This document shows, piece after piece, positions 16,358-24,413 of a stretch of 25,705 bases of DNA. The stretch is from DATGFK01 sp040007395. Its GTDB lineage: Bacteria; Chloroflexota; Anaerolineae; Aggregatilineales; UBA2796. The position numbers and the translations under genes were made by a program. Location of the stretch: the NCBI GenBank assembly GCA_040007395.1, contig JBDTVG010000017.1, forward strand, positions 1-25,705. Direction: 5' to 3'. The stretch's first letter is position 1, and each line of letters starts with the position of its first letter. Under the pieces are notes generated by a model. The model did no database searches. It had not been told where the DNA came from and saw nothing but the letters and a program-made list of their open reading frames with translations.

Positions 16358-16498
16358 AGTTTGGGTGTCATCAGAGGAATTGGGGGGCGCAAAATCGCCA
16401 GCTACGGTGACGAAATTATCGCAATCCTATGGGGAAAATCACTACCGCCTGAACATACACATCTTGTGGATGAAACAGAAAGCGACGAAGATGCGTAA
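16358..16498 (+). pseudogene. Displaced C-terminal half of the HRDC domain
   Basis: In the same frame as the preceding gene, directly after its TAA, this stretch reads 'SLGVIRGIGGRKIASYGDEI', then 'IAILWGKSLPP' and an acidic tail to TAA at 16496-16498. 'IRGIG-RK---YGDEII-IL' is the conserved end of HRDC domains. A single base change from CAA, GAA or AAA to TAA at 16355 would explain the split. There is no obvious start codon with a ribosome binding site, so this part is probably not translated alone. Confidence 0.7.
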
Positions 16499-16511
16499 TC
16501 AGTCGAATAGA

Positions 16512-16527
16512 GATTTAGGGTGAGGGC
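16512..16527. repeat. REP-like repeat, half copy
   Basis: GATTTAGGGTGAGGGC differs by one base from the right arm at 9668-9683. No left arm is present. It lies between the interrupted HRDC gene and the M48 peptidase gene. A -10-like TAGAAT (16538-16543) follows it, without a good -35. Confidence 0.55.
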
Positions 16528-16586
16528 TAATTTAAGGTAGAATGAAGCGTAATACACTGACGTAATGTAAAGTGAGGCACTAAACG

Positions 16587-17492
16587 ATGGCGAATAATGC
16601 GATAACCTCTGAGTCGGGTCGGGTTAAGTTTGAGAGCATCGATCCGAGTGCGTTCCAGCATCCATTGGATCGGCAGGCTACCGAGAATCTCAAAATGTTG
16701 ATCGGTTTCGATCTGCTAGTCGCTAAGTTCCTCGAATTCGGCTATGAGCGGCTGCTATATGTCTATAACATTGCGAGTAGCGTTCGTGTCGGGCCAACGC
16801 AGTTTCCTAAACTGTATGCCATGTTGCAGGAAAGCTGCGCGATCCTTGATGTACCAGAACCAGAACTTTACGTTCAGCAGTCACCAGTCGTCAATGCCTT
16901 TACCTTTGGCTATACCAAGCCATATATCATGCTCTACACAGGGTTGCTCGATCTGATGGACGATGACGAGACGATGGCAGTGATCGCCCATGAACTGGGT
17001 CACATCAAATGCGGCCACATGCTCTATTTGACAATGGCAAATCTGTTGACCATTCTGACTGTCCAGATCACACATTCCACTTTTGGGATTGGCGTACCCG
17101 TTTTGCTAGCGCTCAAGGTTGCGTTGATCCAATGGCAGCGCCGCGCCGAACTGAGCGTAGATCGGGCTTCGCTGTTGGTCATGCAAACCCCCCGTCCGGT
17201 GCTTTCCACCCTGACTAAACTTGCGGGCGGTACACAAAAGCTGGCAGGCGAACTCAGTTTGGAAGCCTTTCTGGAACAAGCTCGTATCTACGAAGCCATG
17301 CCCGATCAAAATATTCTGGATCAACTTTATCGTCTGTTAGCCGAAACTCGCGAAGATGCGCACCCATTTATTGTCGAGCGTGTCAAGGAACTGGATCGCT
17401 GGTCTGCCAGCACCGAATACACGGATATTCTGGCGGGCAACTATCCACGAGGCTTGCGCAAATTCCAGATCAAAGTGAGTGCGGGAGTGTAA
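16587..17492 (+). CDS. M48-family metallopeptidase
   Basis: A 301-residue zinc protease of the M48 (HtpX/Ste24) family. HELGH at 135-139 binds zinc through both histidines, with Glu136 as the general base. Glu188 in 'RRAELSVDRA' is the third ligand, with Asp192 in the conserved ExxxD. Upstream 'VNAFTFGYTKPYIMLYTGLLDLM' is the usual M48 edge strand. A hydrophobic stretch between the two motifs (about residues 142-175) could dip into the membrane, as in HtpX, but the N-terminal helices of HtpX are absent. A role in protein quality control is inferred. GTGAGG lies nine bases before the ATG. It ends four bases before the mntA start and probably heads the downstream run of genes. Confidence 0.88.
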   Translation: MANNAITSESGRVKFESIDPSAFQHPLDRQATENLKMLIGFDLLVAKFLEFGYERLLYVYNIASSVRVGPTQFPKLYAMLQESCAILDVPEPELYVQQSPVVNAFTFGYTKPYIMLYTGLLDLMDDDETMAVIAHELGHIKCGHMLYLTMANLLTILTVQITHSTFGIGVPVLLALKVALIQWQRRAELSVDRASLLVMQTPRPVLSTLTKLAGGTQKLAGELSLEAFLEQARIYEAMPDQNILDQLYRLLAETREDAHPFIVERVKELDRWSASTEYTDILAGNYPRGLRKFQIKVSAGV

Positions 17493-17496
17493 TTCA

Positions 17497-17862
17497 ATGG
17501 CTGAAGCGACAGAGCCAACTAAAACGACTCAAGCGAAATTTGCGATAGACCTACCAATGGATCGCATTGCCGAGTTTTGCCGCCGTTGGCAAGTGATCGA
17601 GTTCGCGCTGTTTGGATCGGTGCTGCGCGATGACTTCCGACCTGACAGTGATATAGATGTGCTAGTAACTTTCGCGCCGGGTGTGGGCTGGTCACTATTC
17701 GATATTGTGCATATGCGCGACGAACTGAGCGAGATCTTCGGGCGCGAGGTGGATTTAGGCGAACGTCCTACTTTGGAGAAAGACCCAAATTATATCCGCC
17801 GCAAGGAAATACTCAGCACTGTACAGGTAATCTATGCCACAAGATCTGAACTATCTATCTGA
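17497..17862 (+). CDS. mntA: MntA-type minimal nucleotidyltransferase antitoxin
   Basis: A 121-residue member of the DNA polymerase beta-like minimal nucleotidyltransferases. The signature GSX10DXD is complete: Gly40-Ser41 in 'ALFGSVL' and Asp52/Asp54 in 'DSDIDVLV'. In known MntA-HepT (type VII) systems MntA silences the HepT toxin by adding AMP to a tyrosine. The ATG at 17497 has GGGAG nine bases upstream; an ATG six codons earlier lies inside the preceding gene. The 3' end overlaps hepT by 29 bases. Residues 1-20 are a Thr/Lys-rich tail ahead of the fold. Confidence 0.88.
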   Translation: MAEATEPTKTTQAKFAIDLPMDRIAEFCRRWQVIEFALFGSVLRDDFRPDSDIDVLVTFAPGVGWSLFDIVHMRDELSEIFGREVDLGERPTLEKDPNYIRRKEILSTVQVIYATRSELSI

Positions 17863-18190
17863 TATTATTCAGGCTGCCCACCTGATCCAACAATTTGTAG
17901 AAGGATTTGAGCAAAACGATTTTGTAGCTGATGTTATGCGGCAGGATGCGGTTATTCGGCGACTCGCAATAATCGGAGAAGCCGTTCAGCAACTTTCAGG
18001 TACTTTTAAAACAGGTCATCCAGAAATACCTTGGAAAGAAATGGCTGGAATGCGTAACATCTTAATTCACAACTACAATAAGGTAGATATTGTCCGGGTT
18101 TGGGTTACCATCCGGAACGATATTCCCGCACTCATCGCGCAGATCGAGCCGCTGGTTCCGCCGGAAGAAGATAATCCACTAACGAAGTGA
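17834..18190 (+). CDS. hepT: HepT-type HEPN RNase toxin
   Basis: A 118-residue, all-helical HEPN protein of the HepT (DUF86) family. The catalytic and regulatory motif R-X4-H-X-Y is intact: Arg74, His79 and Tyr81 in 'MRNILIHNY'. In studied systems Arg and His form the RNase site and the tyrosine is AMPylated by the partner MntA. 'RLAIIGEAVQQL' is the second conserved helix. It is encoded in the usual overlap with mntA and ends nine bases before carA. All key residues of both partners are present, so the module looks functional. Confidence 0.9.
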   Translation: MPQDLNYLSDIIQAAHLIQQFVEGFEQNDFVADVMRQDAVIRRLAIIGEAVQQLSGTFKTGHPEIPWKEMAGMRNILIHNYNKVDIVRVWVTIRNDIPALIAQIEPLVPPEEDNPLTK

Positions 18191-18199
18191 GAGGTCGTA

Positions 18200-19330
18200 T
18201 TGCAAGCAGTGATTGTATTGGAAGATGGTAGTCGGTTCCCCGGTAAAGGGTTCGGCGCAATGGGGATGCAGGTCGGTGAGGTTGTTTTTAACACCTCCAT
18301 GACTGGCTATCAGGAATTGCTGACCGATCCATCATATCATCGACAGATCGTGGTGAGCACTGTGCCGCATGTTGGCAACGTGGGCGTAAACAGCGATGAC
18401 CCGGAATCTGAGAAGATTTGGGTGGCGGGCTTCGCCGTGCGCTCCATTAGTCCAGTTGTCAGTAATTGGCGGTCACAAGCCACACTCGATGAGTATTTGC
18501 GTAAGCAAAATGTGATCGGGATTACCGAGGTCGAGACACGCGCTCTAGTGCGCCATCTGCGAACGCGTGGCGTAATGCGCGGCGTGATCGCGCATGGCGA
18601 AATGGCAGACGATACGCAATTATTACTATGGGAAGCGCAGCGCTGGTCTGGTATGGATAATCTGGATCTCGCCAAAGAGGTGACTTGCCAAGCGCCCTAT
18701 GTTTGGGAAGAACCCATTGATCCGGCATGGTACAGCGACACAACCACATCGGGGATGCGTGGGCATATCGTCGCCTACGATTTTGGCATCAAGCATAACA
18801 TTATGCGGTTGCTCACGGCGCGTGGCTTCCGCGTGACCGTCGTTCCTGCAACGACGACCGCCGCCGAAACGATGAGTATGAACCCTGACGGCGTATTCCT
18901 TTCAAATGGGCCGGGCGACCCTGCTGCCGTGACCTATGCGATTGATGCGATTCGCGAGATGCTAGGCCAAGTCCCGATGTTTGGGATCTGCTTAGGCCAT
19001 CAGTTGATGGGGTTGGCGCTTGGTGGGCAGACACACAAACTATTATTTGGTCATCGCGGCGGAAACCAACCCGTGCGCGATCCTGAAAGCGGCAAAGTGA
19101 CGATCACTGTTCACAATCATGGTTTTGAAGTCACAGCGGGATCTCTGCCCGATGATGTAACTGTGACACGAGTCAATCTAAACGATGGCTGCATCGAAGG
19201 CTTACGCTGTGATCGGCTCAAAGCATTCAGTGTACAGTATCACCCAGAAGCGGCCCCAGGTTCGCACGATGCACTGGATTTATTCGACGATTTTGTCGCG
19301 CTTGTCGAGAGCGTCCATGCACGATCCTGA
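18200..19330 (+). CDS. carA: Carbamoyl-phosphate synthase small subunit
   Basis: Glutamine amidotransferase subunit (376 residues) that delivers ammonia to CarB for carbamoyl phosphate, the precursor of citrulline and pyrimidines. The N-terminal CarA domain shows 'MTGYQELLTDPSYHRQIV'. The class I amidotransferase domain has 'LSNGPGDP', the nucleophile Cys264 in FGICLGH, and His348/Glu350 in 'QYHPEA'. It starts at TTG 18200 with GAGAGG just upstream (about five bases), nine bases after hepT. Its end overlaps the next gene by 14 bases. Confidence 0.95.
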   Translation: MQAVIVLEDGSRFPGKGFGAMGMQVGEVVFNTSMTGYQELLTDPSYHRQIVVSTVPHVGNVGVNSDDPESEKIWVAGFAVRSISPVVSNWRSQATLDEYLRKQNVIGITEVETRALVRHLRTRGVMRGVIAHGEMADDTQLLLWEAQRWSGMDNLDLAKEVTCQAPYVWEEPIDPAWYSDTTTSGMRGHIVAYDFGIKHNIMRLLTARGFRVTVVPATTTAAETMSMNPDGVFLSNGPGDPAAVTYAIDAIREMLGQVPMFGICLGHQLMGLALGGQTHKLLFGHRGGNQPVRDPESGKVTITVHNHGFEVTAGSLPDDVTVTRVNLNDGCIEGLRCDRLKAFSVQYHPEAAPGSHDALDLFDDFVALVESVHARS

Positions 19331-19835
19331 CCTAAGAATTCTGGCATTGGCAGATGCCAAAGTGTTGCCACCCCAGATTCAAGATCCTTTTGATCACTGG
19401 CGAATCTGGAAGGCCCGCGATGCTGTAACGACTGCCGTGCGGCGGCGGATGACTAACATGGAGCTTGCTAATAATGTCATTCTCAAGGTATACCTCGAAC
19501 GCCTTGAACAGGCTGACAATGAGGAAACTATTTTCGAAGGGATCTATGCGCTAGCAGAAGTGGTGGAGGTATACCGCCAGCATTTGGGGATGCACAGCGA
19601 ATATCTGGTGCTGATAATGGCAGCGCATTTGAATCCTTGGGGATTGTTGTCGCTCCAGACGAACTTTGAGCATCCGGGGGCGAGTGTGCTTGGCGCAGTC
19701 CATGAACTCTGGCGATTAGTCGGTGAACATCCCATTGACGTTGAGACAACACTGAAACAGATTGGGTATGATGAAACGCTTGTGGCGCTTGATGCTTATT
19801 ACGCCAACCATCCTAATAAAACAAAAATCAAATGA
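19317..19835 (+). CDS. Unrecognised protein between carA and carB
   Basis: A 172-residue protein, not recognised. It is predicted mostly helical, without signal peptide or membrane segment, and slightly acidic. Recognisable stretches are 'DPFDHWRIWKARDAVTTAVR', 'IFEGIYALAEVVEVYRQHL' and 'LNPWGLLSLQTNFEHPG'. The ATG at 19317 overlaps the end of carA by 14 bases, and 32 bases separate its stop from carB. The reading frame is long, gap-free and tightly fitted, so it is very likely a real gene. Its position between two subunits of one enzyme complex makes co-translation with CarA/CarB likely. Whether it binds them or regulates them is unknown. Confidence 0.75.
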   Translation: MHDPDLRILALADAKVLPPQIQDPFDHWRIWKARDAVTTAVRRRMTNMELANNVILKVYLERLEQADNEETIFEGIYALAEVVEVYRQHLGMHSEYLVLIMAAHLNPWGLLSLQTNFEHPGASVLGAVHELWRLVGEHPIDVETTLKQIGYDETLVALDAYYANHPNKTKIK

Positions 19836-19867
19836 CAAGCTGATGCAAACGGAAAAGTTCAGGATAC

Positions 19868-22800
19868 ATGCCAAAACGAACGGATCTTAAGACAATTCTA
19901 GTTATCGGCTCTGGCCCCATCGTGATTGGGCAGGGCTGCGAATTTGACTACAGCGGGGTACAGGCGTGCAAGGCGCTGCGCCGTGAAGGTTATCGCGTGG
20001 TGCTGATCAATAGCAATCCAGCGACTATCATGACTGATCCCGAATTCGCCGATGCAACGTATGTGGAACCCCTTACGCCCGACATGCTGCGGATGATCAT
20101 TGAGCGCGAACGACCCGACGCACTGCTGCCGACGATGGGCGGGCAAACGGCTCTGAATCTGGCGATGGCGCTTTACAACAACGGCACACTGGCTGATTTC
20201 GGCGTGGAACTCATTGGCGCAACGGCTGAAGCGATTGATATTGCCGAGGATCGCAAGCGCTTCAAGGAGGCCATTGCCGAGATCGGGTTAACCAGTGCGA
20301 TTAGCGAAGTCGTTGGCACACTCGAAGATGCGCTTGTCGCCGCCGACCAAATCGGCTATCCAGTATTGGTACGCCCCTCGTTTACGTTGGGGGGCAGCGG
20401 CGGCGGGATTGCTTACAATGTCGAAGACTTACGGCGTGTCGCCGCCAACGGCTTGAGCGAAAGCCCCGTACAAGAAGTGCTGATCGAGCAATCGGTCATT
20501 GGCTGGAAAGAATACGAACTCGAATTAATGCGGGATCGTAAGGATAACTTCGTGGTCGTCTGTTCCATCGAGAACATTGACGCGATGGGTGTTCATACAG
20601 GCGACAGCATCACTGTTGCGCCCGTCCAAACGCTCACGGATCGCGAATTGCAGCGATTGCGCGATATGGCAAAATTGATTATCCGTCGAGTGGGGCTGGA
20701 AACAGGCGGCGCGAATATCCAGTTTGCTGTAAATCCCGCTGATGGCAGTGTCATCGTGATCGAAATGAATCCGCGTGTATCACGGTCATCGGCGTTGGCT
20801 AGCAAAGCGACAGGCTTCCCGATTGCTAAGATCGCAGCATTGGTGGCAGTTGGCTATACGCTAGATGAGATCCCCAATGACATCACGCAAAAAACACCTG
20901 CCAGCTTCGAGCCATCGCTGGATTATGTGGTGGTCAAGATTCCGCGTTGGAACTTCGAGAAGTTCAAGGGGATCGACAGCACGCTTGGCCCGCAGATGAA
21001 GGCCATTGGCGAAGTGATGGCGATTGGTCGCACCTTCCCCGAAGCGCTGCAAAAGGCGATCTGTGGACTGGATATTGGCATGTATGGCTTCGGTTCGACA
21101 GATTACGAAGTGCAGCCAGATATGCTGTCTGTCCCAACGGCTCAACGCCTCTATTATATCGCGTCGGCGCTGCGTCACGACAAAAGCGGCGACTCTGTTA
21201 GCTCGATCTCGAATATCACGCAATACGATCCTTGGTTCGTGGCGCAGTTGCGCAATCTGCAACTAGAAGCCGATATTTTGCGGACTTACACGCTGCCGAT
21301 GGTTCAAGAAATGTACGCTGAAAACGGCGGCGGTGAGGCATTCTGGCGTTTGTTCAAGCAGCTTGGCTACTCCGATAAATTTCTGGCGGAACTGCTCAAA
21401 ACCGACGAACTCAGTATCCGAGCCGAACGCAAGAAACATGGCGTAAAAGCCAATTTCTATCGAGTAGACACCTGTGCGGCGGAGTTCGAGGCGTTCACGC
21501 CGTATCTGTACAGCACCTATGAGCGCGACTGTGAAGCCGATCCCTCGGATCGCAAAAAGGTGATCATCCTCGGTGGCGGACCAAACCGGATCGGACAGGG
21601 TATCGAGTTTGACTACTGCTGTGTCCATGCCTGTTTTGCGCTGCGCCAACTTGGTTACGAAACGATCATGATTAATTGCAACCCAGAGACGGTCAGCACT
21701 GACTACGACACCGCTGATCGCCTGTACTTTGAGCCGTTGACCTTCGAGCATGTCATGAACGTAATCGACACCGAAAAGCCCGACGGCATTCTCGTGCAGT
21801 TCGGCGGGCAGACTCCGCTCAATATCGCGCAACAGCTTCACGACGCGGGCGCTCCGATCTGGGGGACTTCGATTGACGCGATTAATATCGCTGAGGATCG
21901 CGAGTCGTTCAATTCGTTTATGGCGCAGTTGCATATCCCGCAGCCCGACGGACGGATCGCCCGTTCGCCGGAAGGGGTGATGGCGGCTGTCGATGAGATC
22001 GGCTATCCGGTATTGGTGCGTCCCAGCTTCGTACTTGGCGGGCGCGGCATGGCGATCTGCTACACCCGTGAGTCGCTCGAAGCGGTACTGCGTGAGGACA
22101 TCGCGTGGGACGGCAAACCTGTATTGATAGATCGTTACCTCGAAGATGCTTTCGAGATCGATGTGGACGCGCTGGCAGATGGCACGCATGTTACTATCGG
22201 CGGGATTATGCAGCACATTGAAGAAGCGGGCGTTCACTCTGGCGACAGCGCGTGCGTACTGCCCCCTTACAAGATCAGCTACTACTATCTGGATCAGATC
22301 CGCGAATATACTGAGCGAATCGGGTTGGCGTTACAGGTTAAAGGGTTGTTCAATATCCAGTTCGCGATCAAAGATGATGTCGTCTATGTGCTGGAAGTTA
22401 ACCCACGCGCCAGCCGCACGACACCATTTGTCAGTAAGGCGACGGCGATTCCGCTTGCCAGCTATGCCGCGCAGATCGCCACCGGAAAAACATTGGTCGA
22501 TCTTGGTTTCATGGATGAGCCACATGTGAACGGTTTTTTTGTCAAAGAGGCTGTCCTACCTTTCCGCAAATTCCCCGGCGCAGATGCACGACTTGGCCCA
22601 GAAATGCGGAGTACAGGCGAAGTGATGGGTCATGCGTCCTCGTTCGGACACGCCTTTGCTAAAGCGCAGATCGCCGCCGATATGCTTTTGCCGACCAGCG
22701 GCACTGTATTTATCTCCGTCAACGATCTTGACAAGAGCGCTGTAAGCAAACTCGCCCGTGACTTGCATAATTTGGGCTTTACCCTATTGGCGACTGAGGG

Positions 22801-23110
22801 TACTGCCGATTTTCTGGAACGGCAGGGTTTACCTGTCGAGCGTGTCAAGAAGATCAATGAAGGTACACCCAATGCGCTTGATGCGATGCGTAGCGATAAG
22901 ATCCAATTGATTATCAATACGCCGTTGGGCGGTCAGGCGCACGATGATAGTATCGCGATTCGCAGTGTGGCCTATCAATACCGTGTGCCGATTACGACTA
23001 CACTGTCAGCAGCACAAGCGACTGTGCAAGGCATAAAGGCGCTGCACAACAAGCCACTCAAGGTACGCAGCCTCCAGACACATCATGCGGTGAATGGTCG
23101 CGTATCGTAG
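19868..23110 (+). CDS. carB: Carbamoyl-phosphate synthase large subunit
   Basis: The 1,080-residue synthetase subunit uses bicarbonate, ammonia and two ATP to make carbamoyl phosphate. Two homologous halves are visible: 'VIGSGPIVIGQGCEFDYSG' near residue 12, with ATP-grasp regions around 'VRPSFTLGGSGGGIAYN', and a second half starting near 565 with 'ILGGGPNRIGQGIEFDYCC' and 'VRPSFVLGGRGMAI'. The region about 400-560 corresponds to the oligomerisation domain. The C-terminal MGS-like domain (about 944-1080, 'SGTVFISVND') is the usual allosteric site for ornithine and UMP. Full length, no break. AGGA lies just ahead of the ATG. Confidence 0.97.
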   Translation: MPKRTDLKTILVIGSGPIVIGQGCEFDYSGVQACKALRREGYRVVLINSNPATIMTDPEFADATYVEPLTPDMLRMIIERERPDALLPTMGGQTALNLAMALYNNGTLADFGVELIGATAEAIDIAEDRKRFKEAIAEIGLTSAISEVVGTLEDALVAADQIGYPVLVRPSFTLGGSGGGIAYNVEDLRRVAANGLSESPVQEVLIEQSVIGWKEYELELMRDRKDNFVVVCSIENIDAMGVHTGDSITVAPVQTLTDRELQRLRDMAKLIIRRVGLETGGANIQFAVNPADGSVIVIEMNPRVSRSSALASKATGFPIAKIAALVAVGYTLDEIPNDITQKTPASFEPSLDYVVVKIPRWNFEKFKGIDSTLGPQMKAIGEVMAIGRTFPEALQKAICGLDIGMYGFGSTDYEVQPDMLSVPTAQRLYYIASALRHDKSGDSVSSISNITQYDPWFVAQLRNLQLEADILRTYTLPMVQEMYAENGGGEAFWRLFKQLGYSDKFLAELLKTDELSIRAERKKHGVKANFYRVDTCAAEFEAFTPYLYSTYERDCEADPSDRKKVIILGGGPNRIGQGIEFDYCCVHACFALRQLGYETIMINCNPETVSTDYDTADRLYFEPLTFEHVMNVIDTEKPDGILVQFGGQTPLNIAQQLHDAGAPIWGTSIDAINIAEDRESFNSFMAQLHIPQPDGRIARSPEGVMAAVDEIGYPVLVRPSFVLGGRGMAICYTRESLEAVLREDIAWDGKPVLIDRYLEDAFEIDVDALADGTHVTIGGIMQHIEEAGVHSGDSACVLPPYKISYYYLDQIREYTERIGLALQVKGLFNIQFAIKDDVVYVLEVNPRASRTTPFVSKATAIPLASYAAQIATGKTLVDLGFMDEPHVNGFFVKEAVLPFRKFPGADARLGPEMRSTGEVMGHASSFGHAFAKAQIAADMLLPTSGTVFISVNDLDKSAVSKLARDLHNLGFTLLATEGTADFLERQGLPVERVKKINEGTPNALDAMRSDKIQLIINTPLGGQAHDDSIAIRSVAYQYRVPITTTLSAAQATVQGIKALHNKPLKVRSLQTHHAVNGRVS

Positions 23111-23157
23111 AATTTGGTTATCGAGATATTCGGCAATAGAGGTTGACAACAGGAAAA

Positions 23158-23349
23158 ATGAAAATAGCACTTCCAATACTCGGTGTACTACTCGTTCTCG
23201 TTGGCTCAGTTTTCTCTCTCCAAGGCGCGGGTATTCTGCTTGGGTCTTCAATGACTGGCGTTACCTTCTGGCTAGGGGTTGGCGTAATCCTCATTGGTGT
23301 GGGCATTGCATTAATCACCTATGGAGTACGCGCCCGCCGCAAGGTGTGA
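23158..23349 (+). CDS. Small two-helix membrane protein
   Basis: A 63-residue protein with two hydrophobic helices (about 4-22 and 37-58) joined by 'LQGAGILLGSSMTGVTFW' and ending RARRKV. The central pattern (LQG...LxGSxMTG...W) resembles a widespread family of tiny membrane proteins of unknown function. I chose ATG 23158, which has AGGA just upstream; a TTG five codons earlier is an alternative. It lies 47 bases after carB and is the last plus-strand gene before the convergent cassette. The positive C-terminus suggests both ends face the cytosol. Confidence 0.7.
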   Translation: MKIALPILGVLLVLVGSVFSLQGAGILLGSSMTGVTFWLGVGVILIGVGIALITYGVRARRKV

Positions 23350-23400
23350 GGTCAGGATTTTCCAATTGATTGCCGGTATATTTTTGCCAGTTTGGGGATC

Positions 23401-23421
23401 AAAAAGCCCCGAAGGGCCTAG
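23401..23421 (-). terminator. Intrinsic terminator of the right-end minus-strand genes
   Basis: On the minus strand AGGCCC / GGGCTT form a six-pair stem (one G-U) around the tetraloop TTCG, followed by a run of five T. It lies 24 bases after the stop of the 200-residue protein gene. On the plus strand one pair is lost and no T-run follows, so it serves the minus-strand genes. Confidence 0.75.
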
Positions 23422-23444
23422 GGGTTGGGGGCGGATTTCACAAG

Positions 23445-24047
23445 TTATTTGATACTGGATTGCTGCAATAGTGCTATCAGTTCCTTGATGGCTTCTGGGT
23501 GCATGTATTTAGAGATTGTCCGGGCGGCACTGACGGGATCGTCAAGGCTGATAGCCCTTCTTCTCATCTCGTACCCAGCCTGACGACGGGCTTCCGCTGC
23601 GCTAATCTGACGATTAAGCACTTGTTGGGCTAACTCGTTATGACCGTCGCGTTCGAGAAGAACGACAGTATATTCGCGGGATGCGCCATGTTGGGGCGGT
23701 AGGGTGTTGTGTATAACTCCCTCTGAGGGTTGATTGATCCCATTGCCGTTCAAGGTCTTTTTTGTCACCTGATCAATTAGGGTTAAGACGTCCTCATCCC
23801 GCTTGCATAACGATTTGACTACCTCTAATGTCGTGCCTAATCCTTCAAGTGGGTCAGTAGTAACGAAATCCTCGAAACGCTCAAATTCAACTGATTGCCC
23901 TGTTTCAGGCAGGATACGTTTTCGCCACATATCTTCGGTTAGGACGCGCCGTAAGAGTCCTGGGACACTGCCTAATGCTATATCGCCATCTGCTATTGCC
24001 TGCGACAATGCCCGCGCTACCGTTTCGTTATGAAGTAGATTCGCCAC
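23445..24047 (-). CDS. Uncharacterised protein of a helicase cassette
   Basis: A 200-residue protein of unknown function. It starts at GTG 24047 with GGAGAG eight bases upstream, inside the 3' end of the preceding gene (20-base overlap). Visible stretches are 'GSVPGLLRRVLTEDMWRKR', 'FERFEDFVTTDPLEGLG' and a basic helical end. The 'W(R/K)xR...F..FEDFV...PLEGLG' pattern resembles proteins I associate with accessory elements next to helicase genes, but I cannot name a family with certainty. There is no membrane segment. The overlap shows it is co-translated with the helicase cassette, and a good terminator follows. Confidence 0.72.
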   Translation of the reverse strand: MANLLHNETVARALSQAIADGDIALGSVPGLLRRVLTEDMWRKRILPETGQSVEFERFEDFVTTDPLEGLGTTLEVVKSLCKRDEDVLTLIDQVTKKTLNGNGINQPSEGVIHNTLPPQHGASREYTVVLLERDGHNELAQQVLNRQISAAEARRQAGYEMRRRAISLDDPVSAARTISKYMHPEAIKELIALLQQSSIK

Positions 24048-24336
24048 GGCGTTTTCTCTCCATTTCTATCAAATCGACCAACCATTTACGTTTAGTTTCC
24101 ATATCCTCGGCATCTTTTAGTTTTTGAGATTTGCCGCCTAGACGCATCCACTCTGTATGAATCTCTTTTTGTTCCCATCCCACCATGGAGGCATATATGC
24201 TAACTAAATTATTCACTTTTTCGCCCAATTTTTCGGCTTGGCGGAACTTGGGACGTGCTGGTTCAACTGGCTGTTTTTCCGTCTGAACTGGGTACAACCC
24301 TTTTTCTTGCAAGATAATGCGGCGGATACGGGCCAT
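24028..24336 (-). CDS. Helicase C-terminal part, displaced by frameshift (102 residues)
   Basis: 102 residues from ATG 24336: basic, helical, with no known domain ('VNNLVSIYASMVGWEQKEIH'). The frame stays open upstream of the ATG for at least 43 codons, into the end of the helicase gene, and reads 'RPISAEAQHNGAIVDTDKIP' followed by 'VDELDQVRPLADQF'. This looks like real protein sequence but has no start codon. I infer that this is the natural C-terminus of the helicase, cut off by a one-base frameshift in the T6 run at 24457-24462. A separate small gene starting at 24336 is the alternative. Confidence 0.65.
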   Translation of the reverse strand: MARIRRIILQEKGLYPVQTEKQPVEPARPKFRQAEKLGEKVNNLVSIYASMVGWEQKEIHTEWMRLGGKSQKLKDAEDMETKRKWLVDLIEMERKRRGESTS

Positions 24337-24413
24337 AACTTCCGGCGACTGTCCAAACTGATCAGCTAATGGGCGAACCTGATCTAACTCATCTACAGGG
24401 ATTTTGTCGGTAT

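Noticed and set aside
21263..22237. A 324-codon open frame opposite carB
   Set aside because: It is a shadow of the carB coding frame, with no recognisable domain and no ribosome binding site fitting a real gene.
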